Counted from the stretch's first letter, positions 34,759 through 48,933 are shown. The stretch is DNA of 64,000 nt from Quercus robur (GCF_932294415.1 NC_065541.1:53732290-53796289); one strand, 5' to 3'. A program made the numbers and translations. Notes: generated by a model from the sequence alone, not told the origin.

Positions 34759-37700
34759 TCAACTTTGTGGACTATAAATGACAATAGGGCTCCTTACAAT
34801 GTGACGGGAGCTCTTCCATACAAGTGAACCTGCAGAGACCATTGACATAGTTGGTTGTGCCTTCACAACCACCTTGAAGCTACGCTTCTGCAGGACTCTA
34901 GTGAAGGAGAGTTTCATGGGCTTAACAGTGATTTCAACTCCTTTGGGAGCTATAATGGTAGCATTGTAGATGGATATGGCTTGACCAACATTGGTAACTC
35001 TTCTTCGGAAAACACCTATTGTTGGCTCTTGCTTGTTTTTCAAGCTAAGTTGCAATGTGGGATAGTTGAGAGCATCAGAGCCAAGTCCAGGAACGATTTT
35101 GGAACAATTTATGGGTTGTGGACCAACAAGGACTCGTAATTTGGATCCACTGTAGCCCTCTCTGCATAAGAATTGGATGTAACTCATTTCATCCATGTCA
35201 TAGACTAAGCCAGGGGTCACAGCTCTAGTTGGGTTCACTTGACCAGCACCAAAGGCAAATTCTCCATCTTCGTTCACCCTCCGGCTCATAGGTTTTGCTT
35301 GGTCAAGATTGCAAGTGTCAGCCATAAAGATGTTAAGCATTAAGGAAAGTAATTAGTGAGTAATTAATGAAGAATTCTTCAAATTAATAGAAGTCAATTT
35401 TCCTACGAGTGATATTAGGAGTATACAAATTTTACAAGTTAAGCATTGTATCGATTTTTAAATGCAATACAAAAAAGTAATTAATAAATTTATGAATTAT
35501 GTTGTTGATGTGACATGACCAATCACATTATTAAGTCAATTTGTAAGGGTTTTTTTTTTTTTTTTTTTAATTTTTAAATTGATAGTACAAAATCCATAGA
35601 TTATGCTTAAAACAAAAAAGATTGCAAAGGATACAACACAACAATTTATAATTTTTTTCGTAATTGTTACCATGACAAATTATGATTGGGTCAACATCAC
35701 TTTCACACAATGTTAATATGGTAAACTATGATTAGAGCAACATTGTTTTTCACATAAGCTCACTATTGATTTTACTTTTAGTGATACCAATTATAACATA
35801 TCATCTCAATAATTATGAAAAAGATTGTGAAAATTTTTGTCATATTTTCTTTTTTTGGAAATAGGTATATACCTGGGAGTAGGAGGTGAGGTTGGAGCCA
35901 TAGACATGAAGCATGATAACAAATGTCATTACCTTGGTCTATTCTTTTGAATTATTACCTGTGGTTAAGATGGCAGATTTGATTGCAGCTGGACTCCAAG
36001 CTGGGTGGAATGACTTTACATAGGCAGCCACTCCAGCAATGTGAGGACATGCCATGGAAGTCCCAGACAAGATTGAAAATTCTGAAAATTGGGTGTCACC
36101 TTTCAATCCAGTGAGCGACCTCAGAGGTGTAAAAGCTGCCAAGATGTTAACACCGGGTGCTGCAATATCGGGCTGTACCATGGCACATAGGAAACAGAAA
36201 CATTTATGTCCAAGCCAAGCAGAAAGGATAAAGGGTCTTTGATTTATACTTTTGGATGAAACAACAAAATCTATACCTTGAGAATGTGCAATGATCCAGG
36301 ATTTGGACCACGAGATGAAAATAAAGGCACAAATGGTGCTGGTGCTTTTTTTGTTGCACGGGTCCTGTATATCACTGCTGATGGTGTTCTACATTGAACA
36401 AGAAATTAAGTCAATTACTTAATTACGACTCTGTCAAATAACCAAACATATCAGGAATTTCATCAGGGATTATGTTCTAAGTGTAACACAACTTTTCCCT
36501 ATTGACTATCATTTTCATTTTTTTTTTCTTTTGTCAAGAATTTTGAATTTGTCATCAGCAACATACGGTAAAGGCGTTATTATATAAATAAAATAAAAAA
36601 TAAAATAAAAACCAAGAATTATTACTTTGTGGACTTTGTGTACTCATTGATGAATTCGCCTATGGTACCATTCACAATGGTTCCAGGTGCCATGAAAATT
36701 TTGGCAACATCAAAATCAATAAATTGATCACTTTCAATTATAGCGCCAACCCCACCAATTCCTTTAACAACAGATTCAGAACCAGCCTCAGCTAATTTGC
36801 AGTAAACAAGCCTTCCCTTAACCTTGACAAGGTCTAACGAGCCTTCCATACAGTACCTGTTACATTACAAAAAGGTTCTAAGTATATAACTCTTTTTGTG
36901 AAATTTTCCGCTTATACACTTCTGCTCGATGAGCAAATGAAAATAACTTACACTGCATCTTCCTTGGTTGAAGCGCTACGGGCCGCATCAGCCCCACTGA
37001 TAAGCGGGTATAATTCCTTTCCTGGATTGAATGTGCTGATCCCATGCCCCTGCATGAAGTTGGATGATAAAATAGTACGGATATGGAACTAGGATTCTTA
37101 CTTAGAGGGGGGAAGCATAAACTAACAAAGTTAATGAAAATCATGGTATTTTTTATTTGTCCAAGGGTTTTTCCTTGTTATTGTTGGGGCAAAAGAATTG
37201 AACCAGAATTTTTTGTGTTTTTCTTTGGAGTTTCATGGATCAATTTGTAAATTTTTTAGAAGAGGCAAGAATATACATTTTGGGGGAAATTTTTTAATTC
37301 TCTAGGTATATTTACTAGCCTTTTTTTTTTTTTTAAAAAGGGAGGGGTACCATATATGCCCCCAAACCCTTATCTAGGTCTACCCTTATTTCTAACGGAG
37401 TTTTTTAAAGTTCAAATCTTCCATCGTCCCTTGTAATTATTGAATTATAAAAATTTTAAAAACAAAAGGAAAAAAAAAAAAAAAATAAGAAGAAGCAAAA
37501 CTTGCTATTTCAAGAATGAAATACAGTTATTTAGAATTAAATGAGATAAATAAATATGAGAGAGAGAGAATGTTGCCATACAAGTTTAGTTGATTAAAAA
37601 AAAAATTAAAAGGGCCTACCTTTGTATAGTTTTATTTTATATATGCTAATTTAATTAATATTATTAGATAAAGACTTATTTTTGAAGATATGAATTACAT

Positions 37701-39863
37701 TTAATTTTGTTCAACAATGGTACTTTTTATTTTTTAGGTTAAGGGAAAAAATGATAGAAGAAGACCAAAAATAACATTAATAGAAACAATAAAAAATAAC
37801 ATGTCAATTAAATAAGTGACATAAAGTATGACTTCAAATATAATAAAATGGAGGAAAAAATATATGTGGCCGACTCTAGCTAATATTTTGAGAATCTATA
37901 GTCGACCTCAAAATTTTGAGACTAAGGATTTGTTGTTATAGTGCTAGGTTTTATTAGGACAAAATTTCTCTCCAAGTTAATTTGGAAAGAAATCATGCAA
38001 ACTTCCTTTATGTCTTGTTATTGGATGTGAATTTTGACATATCCATCGTTAAATTACATTTTTTATTATTATTTTTATCATGCTATATCATCAATCAGAT
38101 GTTTAAATTTAAATTTTTGTAGTCTTAAATTATACATAAAAAATAAGTTTCTAGATCTAATAGTAATTAACATCCCATTTAAACAAAATTTGACATGCAT
38201 ATTAAAAATATAAAAAACATACAATCTAATAACTAAACTTTCAAAATATATAGCTATGTCAATTTTTTAGTGGGAATTTTAAAGGGTTTCTCTTTAAACC
38301 ATTTTGGAGAGAAATTTTGTCTTATTTTAAATATATTACTTACCGATGGTTTGTATATGCAATACATGGATTAAAGTAAAATAAAGAATAAAAATATTAT
38401 TTTTAACAGCTTTATGAAAAAATAGTAATCACTTACTGTGATGTTCCTTCCATTTCCAAAATGAACTTTGCTCCTAAAATCCCTATCAATGCCACTAGCT
38501 GCCACGGTTAGGATCCAAGGTGCATGATTCGACACAGATAATAGAGATGGTCCATTATTTCCAGCAGATGCCACAGTGATAATACCCTTCTTCATGGCAT
38601 GAAATGCACCAATTGATACAGAGCCAGTCGTGTAATTAGCAGACCCTCCAGCGATAGAAATTGATATAACATCCACACCATCGTACACAGCAGCATCAAA
38701 AGCAGCAAGTATATCCATATCCGAGCACCCAAAGCTGACCCAACAGACCTTGTACACGGCTACCCTTGCCGAAGGCACTGCACCACGTGCTGTACCATTG
38801 GCCAGCCCATAGAGGCTTGCATTTGGAACAACGTTTCCGGCTAAGGTTGATGATGTGTGGGTCCCATGGCCTTCGACATCCACTGGAGATAAGATGTCAG
38901 CCGGATCAGGGTGGCCATCAAGCTTGAAGTATTTGGCTCCTATGAGCTTGCTTCATGTACCCAAAAGAAAGGTTGCCAGAGAGAACGAACACAGGTCATG
39001 AAAATTACTATAAGTTTGTGGTAAAATATTTTTGAGTTTGGTATTTACAAAATTTTGAGTTAAAGATAGCTTCCTTGAGCTTTTATTTATAGGAATTACA
39101 AATTTTTACTTATTGTAGTTTTAAAAATTACAACAACATTCAATAAGAGGTGAATTGGTATAAATACTGGGAGAGGGGAAGATAATATACGAATCACTTA
39201 TATGAGACATAACAAAATATATCATTAGCACTAGACTAACTATCACATGAACTTAAAGATATCTTAAGTTGAAGTTCTTCTTTGGAAGAAAGTTACCAAA
39301 GAATAAACACTAATGTCTATGTCCCAGACTACAACTTATTACACTTTATTTTTTGATGAATTAGAATTATAATTTTACCCTTATGTCTCTATTTTTTTTA
39401 TTTGAGTTTCACTAAAACTTGACACAATTTATGGCACATTCTTAATAAAGTTTTTTTTTTTTTTTTGGGTTGAGAGTCAACATTCACATTCATAATAAAG
39501 GTGATTTGTTCTATAAAAAAAATTAAAAATAAATAAATAAAGGTGATTTATCAATATTGAAGAAGGCCTAATTTGGTTTTTTTTTTTTCTCAAATCATTT
39601 TCCATCTTGAACATATGGGGAAAAAATGGTTCATGGTTTGTCATGTACTTCCAAAATTGCCATTGATATATTATTATTGAAAATGAAATGCTTTCAGGAA
39701 ATGTGATATCGTTTTCCATATTTCAAAAAATAGATGGGCATTGACAATCGAGAATGACCCGAATTGCAGGGTTTAATGCTTCCTCGGGTTTCCTTGTTTG
39801 TTTAGCACAAAAGAAAGTGTCTCTGTTGATCCAAATTTAGTTTAGAAATTCTAGATGTTCACC

Positions 39864-39949
<86 letters not shown>

Positions 39950-41587
39950 GATCATTTATGAAGGAACTATGTTTTAGGAAAAAATGAAGAGAGTGAGCTT
40001 CATATTGCTAGGTGCGTAAAAAAATATACTAAAAAAAAAAAGTGCATCAAAAGAGGATCAGGCTTACCTCCAGTATTTTTTAAATTGGAATCTCCTTTTA
40101 TTTTAATGAGAAATTGTCACATCATCCACTAACTAAATAAAATGTGGAGATTAAAATCCACTACTACTTGCCATTGTATAATTAAAATAAAATGACATGT
40201 TCAGTTAAAAAAGTACTAGAGGTATGCCAAACCTATCAAAAGAATAAGGACAGGATTTTACTTGTTGCATCCGGAGAAATTAGCAAAGTGGCCACAAGAT
40301 CCTTTCCATTTTTTGGGTGGAGGACCAAACCCATCATCCTTAAAGCTTTTAGATTGTGGAGTAATTCCTGTTAGCGGTAGACCAATTGCATCAGTTTTGT
40401 ATTTTATTTTTTAGGATAAAGTTTAGCTTCTAACTAGTTTAGAGTTATCTCCTCTAATTCATTACGCGATAATTTATAAAATTATTCATGTGTATTATTT
40501 AAACAAGTCACATAATTCATTAAAAAAATCGCGTAATTTTAAACTACACAGATAATTTTTTCGATCGCCACATCGTAGATGTGAGGAAATTAAATTGTTA
40601 CAAACCGGTTTTGAGCTAAATTTTTTCCTTTTTTAAAATTTTAAATACAAAACTAATACCATAAAGTTGAATTAAAAAGAAAATCCAAGAACCTGTATCA
40701 AGTAGACCAACAACTATGTCTCTTTCTGTTTTTAATTTTCTTTTTGCAATTTGAGGTAATCCGACAAAGTCCCATGATCTTGTAGTATGCAGCTTGTGAT
40801 ACTGATTCGGGATAACAGATAAAACCTGGTCCATACCTGTATAATTCACAACAAAAACTCAGTTACTATAAATCAATATATCATATAAATAACTGAATCC
40901 AAATAATTGGGGAACATATAACAATAGCTTCACGTACTTGCCAACTTTTGGGCTTCATCTCCAGATAATTTTGCGGCAAATGCATTGAAGCTGTAATGAT
41001 AGCTATGGACCATGGACTCTTTAACATCATTTTCGCTGTTCCATGCATACATGTTATCAAGTCAAGAAACCTTTTGGTTGTTCAAACTGCATATATATGC
41101 CTAAAAAGTACATGTATATATGTTCATTAATTCTAAGTCCAAAAACATAAAAAAGTTTCTTAACTTTTTTCATAATTACTATCCTTTTTGTAATTGGTGT
41201 ATAGTAAAAGTGGGATCAGGTGGAATAATGTGAACGTAACATTGTTGCAATTTCAAGTTATCACCTTAAGAAATTATGAAAAATGTAATAGAAAAAGTTA
41301 TTTATTTGAGTCAACCTACCTTCCTTTCACAGAAGAGAGGAGATGATTGTGTGTTTGAGTTGCATGGTCTTTGTCCACTGGATGATCTCCCAAGTAAATG
41401 ATGTAAAATTTCTGTACAACTTAACATGATCATTGAAATGAGAGAGAGAGAGAGAGAAATTTATTAGATAATATGGATCCAGACAAAGAATTCACACCTT
41501 TTGCTCATCTCCAATTACACCAACAAGACCTATCACGAATAAGAGAAAACAAAGAGTGCTAGCGTGGAAACCTTTTCCTCTGAACAT
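34759..41587 (-). CDS. SBT4.14: Subtilase B, XSP1/SBT4.14-like, 11 exons, intact
   Basis: Predicted secreted subtilase of 745 residues. Exons (minus): 41587-41498, 41411-41320, 41035-40938, 40836-40693, 40367-40262, 38950-38437, 37049-36952, 36856-36626, 36388-36277, 36172-35959, 35297-34759. Exons 2-7, 9 and 10 have exactly the lengths found in A and C. Signal peptide [20 protein letters not shown]; Asp140, His205, Asn308 and Ser534 are present. Exon 8 (PA domain) is 6 bp longer than in A and 6 bp shorter than in C. A (GA)n tract of ~81 bp lies in intron 5. Paralogue of A and closer to C (same 30-codon exon 1 and 539-bp last exon). Substrate is unknown. Confidence 0.93.
39866..39946. repeat. 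(AG)n microsatellite, ~81 bp
   Basis: An uninterrupted AG/GA run in intron 5 of subtilase B. The matching places in A (near 28735) and C (near 56400) have only short GA-rich remnants, so the expansion is private to B. Confidence 0.97.
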
Positions 41588-43389
41588 GTTTACAATATTA
41601 GCTTTGTATAATCTCATTCAGGGTGCTGTGTATTAAGAAAAAAAATCAAAGATCATACCCTTCTATGATACAACTTTGCCACAATAACTTTGACGTGGCA
41701 TGTTGTGAGTAATTGAGAAAAAATTATAGATCCCTATGAAAGTAAACAAGAAACCAGTCACAATATCTATCACATAGAATAGTTATGAAAAATGGTGCTA
41801 TAGAGGGGTCGTTTTAGAATAGTTGGTGTATTAATAGTATTGCATTTCCTCTGTAGTGTTTTGACAAAGGAACTTGAATTTGAATTTTTCAGCTCCGATT
41901 GCACAGGGTTTTGGTTAGGAAACCTTAAAAGGAAGATAACAGGTTCTCCTGTGCTGTAGCAGTCAATGTCATAAATATTTGGCAATTGATATGAGAAGGT
42001 TGAGGTGGCCCATGCATAAACCACTCAGTTGGGATTTTAGACATCATAAATATATTGTACCATATATTCCCCAATTTGTTGCATTGCCAAATTTTACTTT
42101 TAAATAAAGACTCTAATTTAAATGAAATTCATAATTCAGCTTCTTTTGAGTGGAACCTACCAATTTGCGATCTGTGAGATGACTGGCATTGGTAATTTGG
42201 TATGGCGGAATTTTAAACAATTTACCTCATGTTCTTTGATTTAATTATAAAATTTTACAGATCTGAACTTTTAAACAACCTCAAAATATTCTTGCTTGAG
42301 AAGAAAGAAGAAACCACAGCACAAGGAACCTATTTTTCTTGAATTCCAATTCAAGCTAGTCAACCTATCAGTATCCAATAGTAAAAATAAGGTAGCTTAA
42401 AAGCTTCTTAAGGAGAATAGTTGAGTTTTATTTTAAAACTAGCCGATGTCTATAAATTTATTTTATACTAGTATTTTATAAGAAACTATATTTTTTTTCT
42501 ATATGAAATTATCTTTATGACAATGTTTAAGTAGGATAGATTCCTCTCATGTAAATTGAAAGAGTCTAAACAGTTCAGCTATGTACACCAAAAATTTCAC
42601 ATAAGATTTCAAAAATTCTATCACATAAAGTTATATCATTCATCTCATTTGAATCCACCACAACACCAAAAAGAAAAAAGAAAAAAAGGAATATGTGAAA
42701 TTTTTCTTTATCTATGGACTTCATAAAATTTAAATACTTAAGAAATATGGACAGACACATATGACACAACACAACATAGCATAGATGTACACAACAATGC
42801 TTAAAAAATTAAGGCATAACATGATAACACTACGACAATTAAAAAATTGGCAGTTTAAGTCAAGGTTTTGTAGATAATTTTATTTTTAAATTACACACAC
42901 CAATCAGTTTTGAACACGTTAAAGGTTTTTAAAGTATTTTTGCTTCTTTCTTTACCCAAACACCTTTCAATAAATCAAGATAATAATCTAAAGTTGACAG
43001 TTTTAAGCCTAGTTAGTTTTTACGCGTAAGATACGCATATTGATCACGTACGTCCGTAATCTATAAAAAGACTCACGTCTCCAGTCATATTGGCAATGAT
43101 ACGGAACTATACGCGTTAATTTGAGGCTGAAAGTATAATAAACGTTTGTAACGGAACAGGTATATATCGGCTTGTTTAGTACGGCTTGATTAAAGATACA
43201 GCTTGTTAAAAAGTAACATTCCTAATGAAAATGGTTGGCTTTAGGCATCAAAAGTCAAACACGATATACAATGGCTTTGCTTGAAAGTTCTGTTGTGTTA
43301 AAAAAAAAGAAAAAACACTTTTAGAAATGTATTCCAATCAAACTTTTAATATATTTCTTATTTGATTTTAAAAAAATGTTTAATCTATC
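41588..43389. other. Upstream of subtilase B; splicing-factor promoter remnant cut at ~43012
   Basis: 41588-43010 matches units A and C. Homology breaks inside the splicing-factor promoter near 43012 (after GACAGTTTTAAGCC). 43012-43389 is unrelated sequence, unusually rich in ACG/CGT words (TACGCGT, CACGTACGTCCG). No gene seen. Confidence 0.55.
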
Positions 43390-45043
43390 TATTTTATTAA
43401 AGTTGTAAACCCAAAAATAAAAATAGAAGCTTACAAAATAACCATTGTTAGTTCTTAAAAAATGTTAAAATTATTACAAATACATATAAGACTGCCCTGA
43501 AATCCAAATACAGGGGAAACGAGAAAACTGAATACAGAGTGAGCAAGAAACTGAAAACAGACCATAACAGGTATGCAGAGAAATACAGACTAACAAGTAT
43601 GCAGCGAAATACAGATCGTGACCATACATAACAGCAGCAACAAAACAAATAAATACTCAATTAAAGCCTTTAGCTATGTGATTGAGCAGCCACCAGCCTT
43701 TGATACTCCTGTAGAAAACCAATTGCGCCATCAAGAATAGACTTGGGATGAGTTTGTATATGTTCAAAATAATATTTGTTTTGAGCATTCCAAATTGCCC
43801 AAGTAGTCATTGCCCATTGCTCCAACTCCTGCTGTGAAACTCTATCAATCAAACAGCGAAATAACATGAAAATGTCTTGAACATGATTTGAACATTTCGG
43901 AATTTTTCCTCTGCAAAGTGCCCATACATTCCTTGCAAACGGACACTCCCAAAGTAAATGAGCAGCAGACTCCAATTGCTGGCAGCAGAACTCACACCAT
44001 GGATCAACATTAATCTTTCGCAATGCAAGTTATCTTATCTCTAGTAGGCAAAATGTTTGAGCATGCTCTCCATACAAACATCCGAACTTTTGAAGGTACA
44101 TTCAGACTCCACAACTGTCTCCAAACACCTCTGTCAGCCACCATCCCTGAATGTTCAACCTGATCCAACTCTCTCATCCTTTGTGCAACCTGGTATGCAG
44201 ATTTAACAGAGAATTTTTGAGACCTGTTTTCCTTCCAAACCAGCCTATCTCGTGAATACAACCGTGTCAGTGGTAACTGCAAAATTTCCATACGTGTCTT
44301 ATGAGCAAACAGGTCAAATATTTTCTCTCTATCCCATTGTCTTGTGGTACTATCAATCAGATCCTTCACCAATAAATTAGGCCGAGTATCTCCCAGAAAA
44401 AACTGGTTTATGTCTCAACCATTTATGTTTTGAAACTTCAATGTTGCTTCCATCCCCTACCTGCCATTTTGAACCTTCCTTGATGACATCTCTAGCTGCC
44501 AAAAGACTTCTCCAAACGTATGAAGGATTGCTGCTAGTCTCCGCATCCATAAATGAGCAATTTGGAAAATATATTGACTTGTACACCCGATAGAACAAAG
44601 AGTGAATATTATGAATCAATCGCTAAGCTTGTTTAGCTAACATAGCTAAATAAAAAGCTTGAATATCTCTAAACCCCATACCACCCCTCTCTTTTCTAGT
44701 ACAAAGTTTTTTCCAATTGATCCAATGGATTTTTTTTTCATCTTTTGACTGAACCCACCAATATTTAGCTACTATAGAATTAATAGCATCACATAAGGCC
44801 CTTGGGATTTTAAAAATACTCATAGAGTAAGTGGGAATAGCTTGAGCAACAGTTTTAATTAGGATCTCTCTCCTTGCCTTAAAAATATATTTTTCCTTCC
44901 ATCCCAACACTCTATTAGTAATCTTTTCCCGCAGCTCCTTAAATGAATTGATCTTAGATTTTCTTCCAACCATTGGCAAACCAAGATTCTTCTCACAATC
45001 CTCCATAATTCTTGCACCCAATAAAAAAAAAAAAAAAATCATT
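43390..45043 (-). mobile_element. 5'-truncated, decayed LINE (non-LTR retrotransposon)
   Basis: Four minus-strand frames in series form the end of a LINE ORF2: 45042-44623 (RT thumb region, LGLPMVGRKSK, GWKEKYIFKARREILIK, GGMGFRDIQAFYLAMLAKQA), 44619-44377 (YFPNCSFMDAETSSNPSYVW, KWQVGDGSNIEV), 44372-44010 (WRQLWSLNVPSKVRMFVWRA) and 44023-43670 (zinc-binding zf-RVT: CEFCCQQLESAAHLLWECPF). Frames are separated by a probable Trp-to-stop at ~44620 and frameshifts near 44375 and 44020. Endonuclease and the catalytic RT core are absent. It replaces exon 1 of the splicing-factor copy in unit B. Confidence 0.88.
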
Positions 45044-45187
45044 GATCTTTGGTCATTTTTTTATTTGAAATACTATGACAGATCAAAGAGATGACCATTT
45101 TACCAGAATAATTAGAACTGTAAATCACTTCGCGAAATTTTTTATTGAAAGGCAGCCGTTCAAATGCCTCATTTTTCTAACATCAAG

Positions 45188-45489
45188 GGTCTGTTTGGAT
45201 TGAACTTATTTTTGCTGAAACTGAAAACACTGTAGCAAAAAATTTTTTAAATGTGTGAATAGTATCATAGGACTCATATTTAATGAAAAAGTTACTAAAA
45301 AGTGGAATTTGTGGGTCCGTAAACAGTGCATGGGTGCACTGTTCACCATGGAAAAGTCAACCTTTGCGGCTACTATTCATGAACAATAGCCACATTACTC
45401 CCTGAAACGCGTGAAAACAAAACAAACAAAAAAAAAAAAGCCAGAAAACGCAAACTTGTAAACGCAGACGCCCAATCCAAACGAATACC
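45188..45489. mobile_element. MITE-like element with GTTTGGATTG / CAATCCAAAC ends
   Basis: Terminal words CTGTTTGGATTG and CAATCCAAACGAAT are inverted. The interior TGAAACTGAAAACACTGTAG is shared with a second member at ~56643-56835. No coding capacity. Confidence 0.6.
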
Positions 45490-45703
45490 AAGTCAGACTT
45501 CCTCTAGTTTTGCCCTCGCATCTTGCCATGTTTCTCTTGGAGTAACCTGCGTTAGATGTCAAAATGAAATGCACTTCTAGGATTAATGGATTACAAAGGC
45601 TTAAAGTCTGAACCATTTTACTAAACAAAAGAAACATTTTCTTTCCCCTATATTTCCTTTTCTTATCACTGCTTTTGACTTAGTATCTGTGTCTTTTTTG
45701 TAG

Positions 45704-47567
45704 GAAGAGATGGTTTAACCCACAACATGCTGAATGATATCCACAATAATTGGAAACATGCCGAAGCAGTGAGGAGAATGTTTAGGTGTTCCCACTGTGG
45801 ACATGAAAAATGTGTGCACTCAGCTCGAGGTATTGTGATTTCTTCTAATGTAGCAGCTCTTCCTTTTCTTTAGCATGAGGTATCTTGCCTAAAAAAGTAA
45901 TAACATTGAAGTTTAGCTTTTTATGAATCTGTTGTACTATAGTTTGCAGTGCCTCATGTAGGTGGAGTAGCGTTTACATCAGGATATCTCCTTGCATTTC
46001 TTTTCATTACAAAAGGATTTTTTTTTTTTTTTTTTTTTTGAGAACCCATTACAAAAGGAATTTTATATCTCTAAATGGCCCTGAATTTTCATCTTACCTT
46101 GGTAGAAGTGTTATATTCAAGTTTGATGTGTTACTTTCAGGATAAAACATTTGGAAAGATCATCCACAGACATGGTGGCCTACTTGTATCATATAGAGGC
46201 AGGTACTATCATCCCAAGAAAAGGCCTGTGATTCCATTGAGGCTGTGGAGATCCCACGAGCCTGTATATCCCAGGCTGATCAAGTCTTCAAGACTACAAT
46301 TGATGGCCTAAGCATTGAGGAGACAAAGGAAATGAGAAAGAGAGGACTAGCTGTTCCCCCTTTAACAAAACTTGGTATATGCTACTTAAAAAGACTTTTT
46401 TTTAGTTTTGTAATTTACAACAATAGGTGTATGTTTGTTGTCCACTAACTCAGAAGCTCCAACTGCAGCCAAGAATGGTTATTATGGTAGTCTGGTGCCC
46501 AAGGTCAGAGATGCTTTCCTCTCCTGTGAACTGGTTCGGATAGACTGCAAGTGTCTTGAGAAGAGTGATTACAAGAAAATAGGCTGCAAACTCAGGGTAA
46601 AATACTTGAATTCAAATTTGTCTGCATGAGGTTTCCTATATTTACTAATATGATAAATACATTTATTTGTTCTTTTTTTATAGGTAAATTAAAGTTTATT
46701 AGATGCACAGGAATAGTATACACAAACCGTATGTGCAGCATTCCTTTATAGAATTGCAATCAAATGATTAAATAATCAACAAAATCCTAAAAATGAAGTA
46801 GATTGCAGATTGCCTAAGCCAGTGGCTCACAATGATCTTAGGAAACCGATTTCAACTCAATAACAGCTGTCTCCACACTGTTGAATATCTGAATATTCAT
46901 CTCTTTTTTTCTTTTTCTCTTTTTTTTTTTTTTTTTTTTTCAAGAATAACATTGAATTTCTTACTGAAGATAAGTTCGTATTGTCTGTTAAATCTACATT
47001 CTCTGTGAAACAACTAGTGACCAAATGACCAATATCTTTTTCTTTTTTTAAATTGTGTTGAAATGTATGCTTAATTTTCTCAATATCCTTTTTGTATATG
47101 GAGCTTGCTGTTGGACATCCACCTAGTTGGTTGTCATTAAGAAAAACTTGGGCACTTTTTACTTCCTATGGTTTCCCTTCTTGCAGCAATTATTTTCGCA
47201 ATGTCTAGTGATGGTTATACAGCAGCTGAAAAATATGGGCAAGATGGGACTCTCCTTTTGTGTGTTTCATAACTTAGTTGGCGTTTTAAATTTTAGTCTC
47301 TTGAGTTATTTAGTTGTCAGATATTTTCCAATGTTGATGCAGGACATGGTGCCTCGTATCCTGGTTACATTTGAGAAGGCGCAAATTGTGGTTTGGAGAG
47401 GAAAGGACTACAAGCCTGTAGAAGATGGATGCTTCCTTCCAGACCGTGAATCTTTTGATGATATGGATGGTAGTTCAACAGATGGTAGTTTGGTTTGTGG
47501 TGAAGAGGGTTGTGACAGTGTGGATGGCACCAGGGGCCAACAGGACTTCCACGATGATGAGGAGTAG
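45704..47567 (+). pseudogene. Mitochondrial CRM splicing-factor pseudogene (exons 2-5 only)
   Basis: Exons 45704-45829, 46141-46374, 46469-46596 and 47343-47567 encode [80 protein letters not shown] and VTFEKAQIVVWRGKDYKP, the CRM-domain part of a CRS2-associated factor. Exon 1 is absent (LINE-bearing sequence stands in its place). Compared with the family, exon 2 lacks two bases near 45774 (before TGTTTAGGTGTTCC) and exon 3 has eight extra bases (TCTTCAAG, about 46285-46292); both break the frame. Splice sites and the 3' stop remain, so decay is recent. It is the unit-B copy of the gene starting at 62613. Confidence 0.88.
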
Positions 47568-48933
47568 TTCCTTTAGCACCAATTGGATGTTGTTCGTTAC
47601 TGTTATGTTTGTATTCTCTATTCTTCGAAGATCAAGTACAAGCAAAAGCGATAGGTTCTTGTAGTATCATACTAAAAAGGGTATTGTCATGCACCCATTA
47701 TTTGCCTGTAGATCCATAATGGAGGTCAAAAAGTCTAGGGACATATACTTTGTTACAACTTATATATGTGTCAAGTGATGATTGGATCACTTTTCACCAA
47801 GTACCAGTAGTGGTCTCATGTGTAAGTGATGTAATTCAATCACAAGTTGACAAATTTGCAAATTGTGGCGAAGTGTGTGACCCTAGAAGAATTGGATGGA
47901 AGTTATATCTTATGTAATGGTTGAAGCAATCAACATGTGTGGGGTCCACTGGTTTGTAGTCTCCACCAACTGTGAATGATGCTAGATAATTCTCCCTTGT
48001 AAGCCTCTTCGTGCCCACTTTGGTGCTCTTCCCTATCCAATCCAATCCAATCCAATCCAATACTAGTGTAGGAAAAGAACCAAAGAATGATTGAGAATGA
48101 GGAGACTGTATTGAATCCGATAATCATGTCAGGCTATTTATTGTATAGATCCCTTAGATGGGATTCACACAATTTTGACAGCAGAATACCTAGTGCTATA
48201 CATGCACTATCACTAAGCGTGGATGCAGATCTAATAATCTTTTTTATTCTCCCCCACCCCCCCCCCCCCTCTGGATCTTTTCCAACTTTATTTTATTTTA
48301 TTCCCTGTGCACATGGCCTAAGCCATCTGTTGAAGATGTTGCATCTATATGTCAAACAAGCAATCCATGGATTACGGTGAAACCTGATAAAATGCGTACT
48401 AGCACTCTACTTAGCAGCTGCCGATATGCAATGCCAGTGAACTATGATAATTATGTTCCATACCTCTTGAGTCATAAATTTTTACAAAAGATTTCATAAT
48501 TGTTAAGATGACAAGTTGTTAATGGTAGATAAGAAAGTGATGTCTGTGGTGAGCTTGGATAAAAATTAGTAAAAACAAATCAACCTAACAGATGTAATAT
48601 TGTGTTGGTAGCATTTCTCAATTCTATTCAATTTGTAGCTGTGCAGTGTGTAGACATCATATTGTGTTGAGCTTGGATAAAAATTAGTAAAAGCAAATCA
48701 AACTAACGGATGTAATATTGTGTTGGTAGCATTTCTCAATTCTGTTCAATGATGCTACCTCAATTGCTGAATTTGGAAGCCAGGCCAATTTTCTTTAATT
48801 CGCTCTAAACTACTATAAAAGGCCCAGATTTTCAAAAACAAATGTTGTCACAATTCACAATTGAAGACATTCAAAAACCCAAACGAGCTATAAAAAGTAT
48901 TGAAGTGTAAAACCTTGTTTAAACCCTAAAGAA
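47568..48933. other. 3' flank of the splicing-factor pseudogene, with small tandem repeats
   Basis: No gene supported. It holds a (TCCAA)n array near 48035-48060, a C-rich run near 48250-48270, and an ~82-bp direct repeat (48549-48630 and 48669-48750; shared TTGGATAAAAATTAGTAAAA, TAATATTGTGTTGGTAGC). At ~48755 homology to the splicing-factor promoter resumes. Confidence 0.6.

Noticed and set aside
46075-46311. Intact short CRM-domain gene in unit B
   Set aside because: It lacks exon 1 and the reading frame breaks at ~45774 and ~46285.
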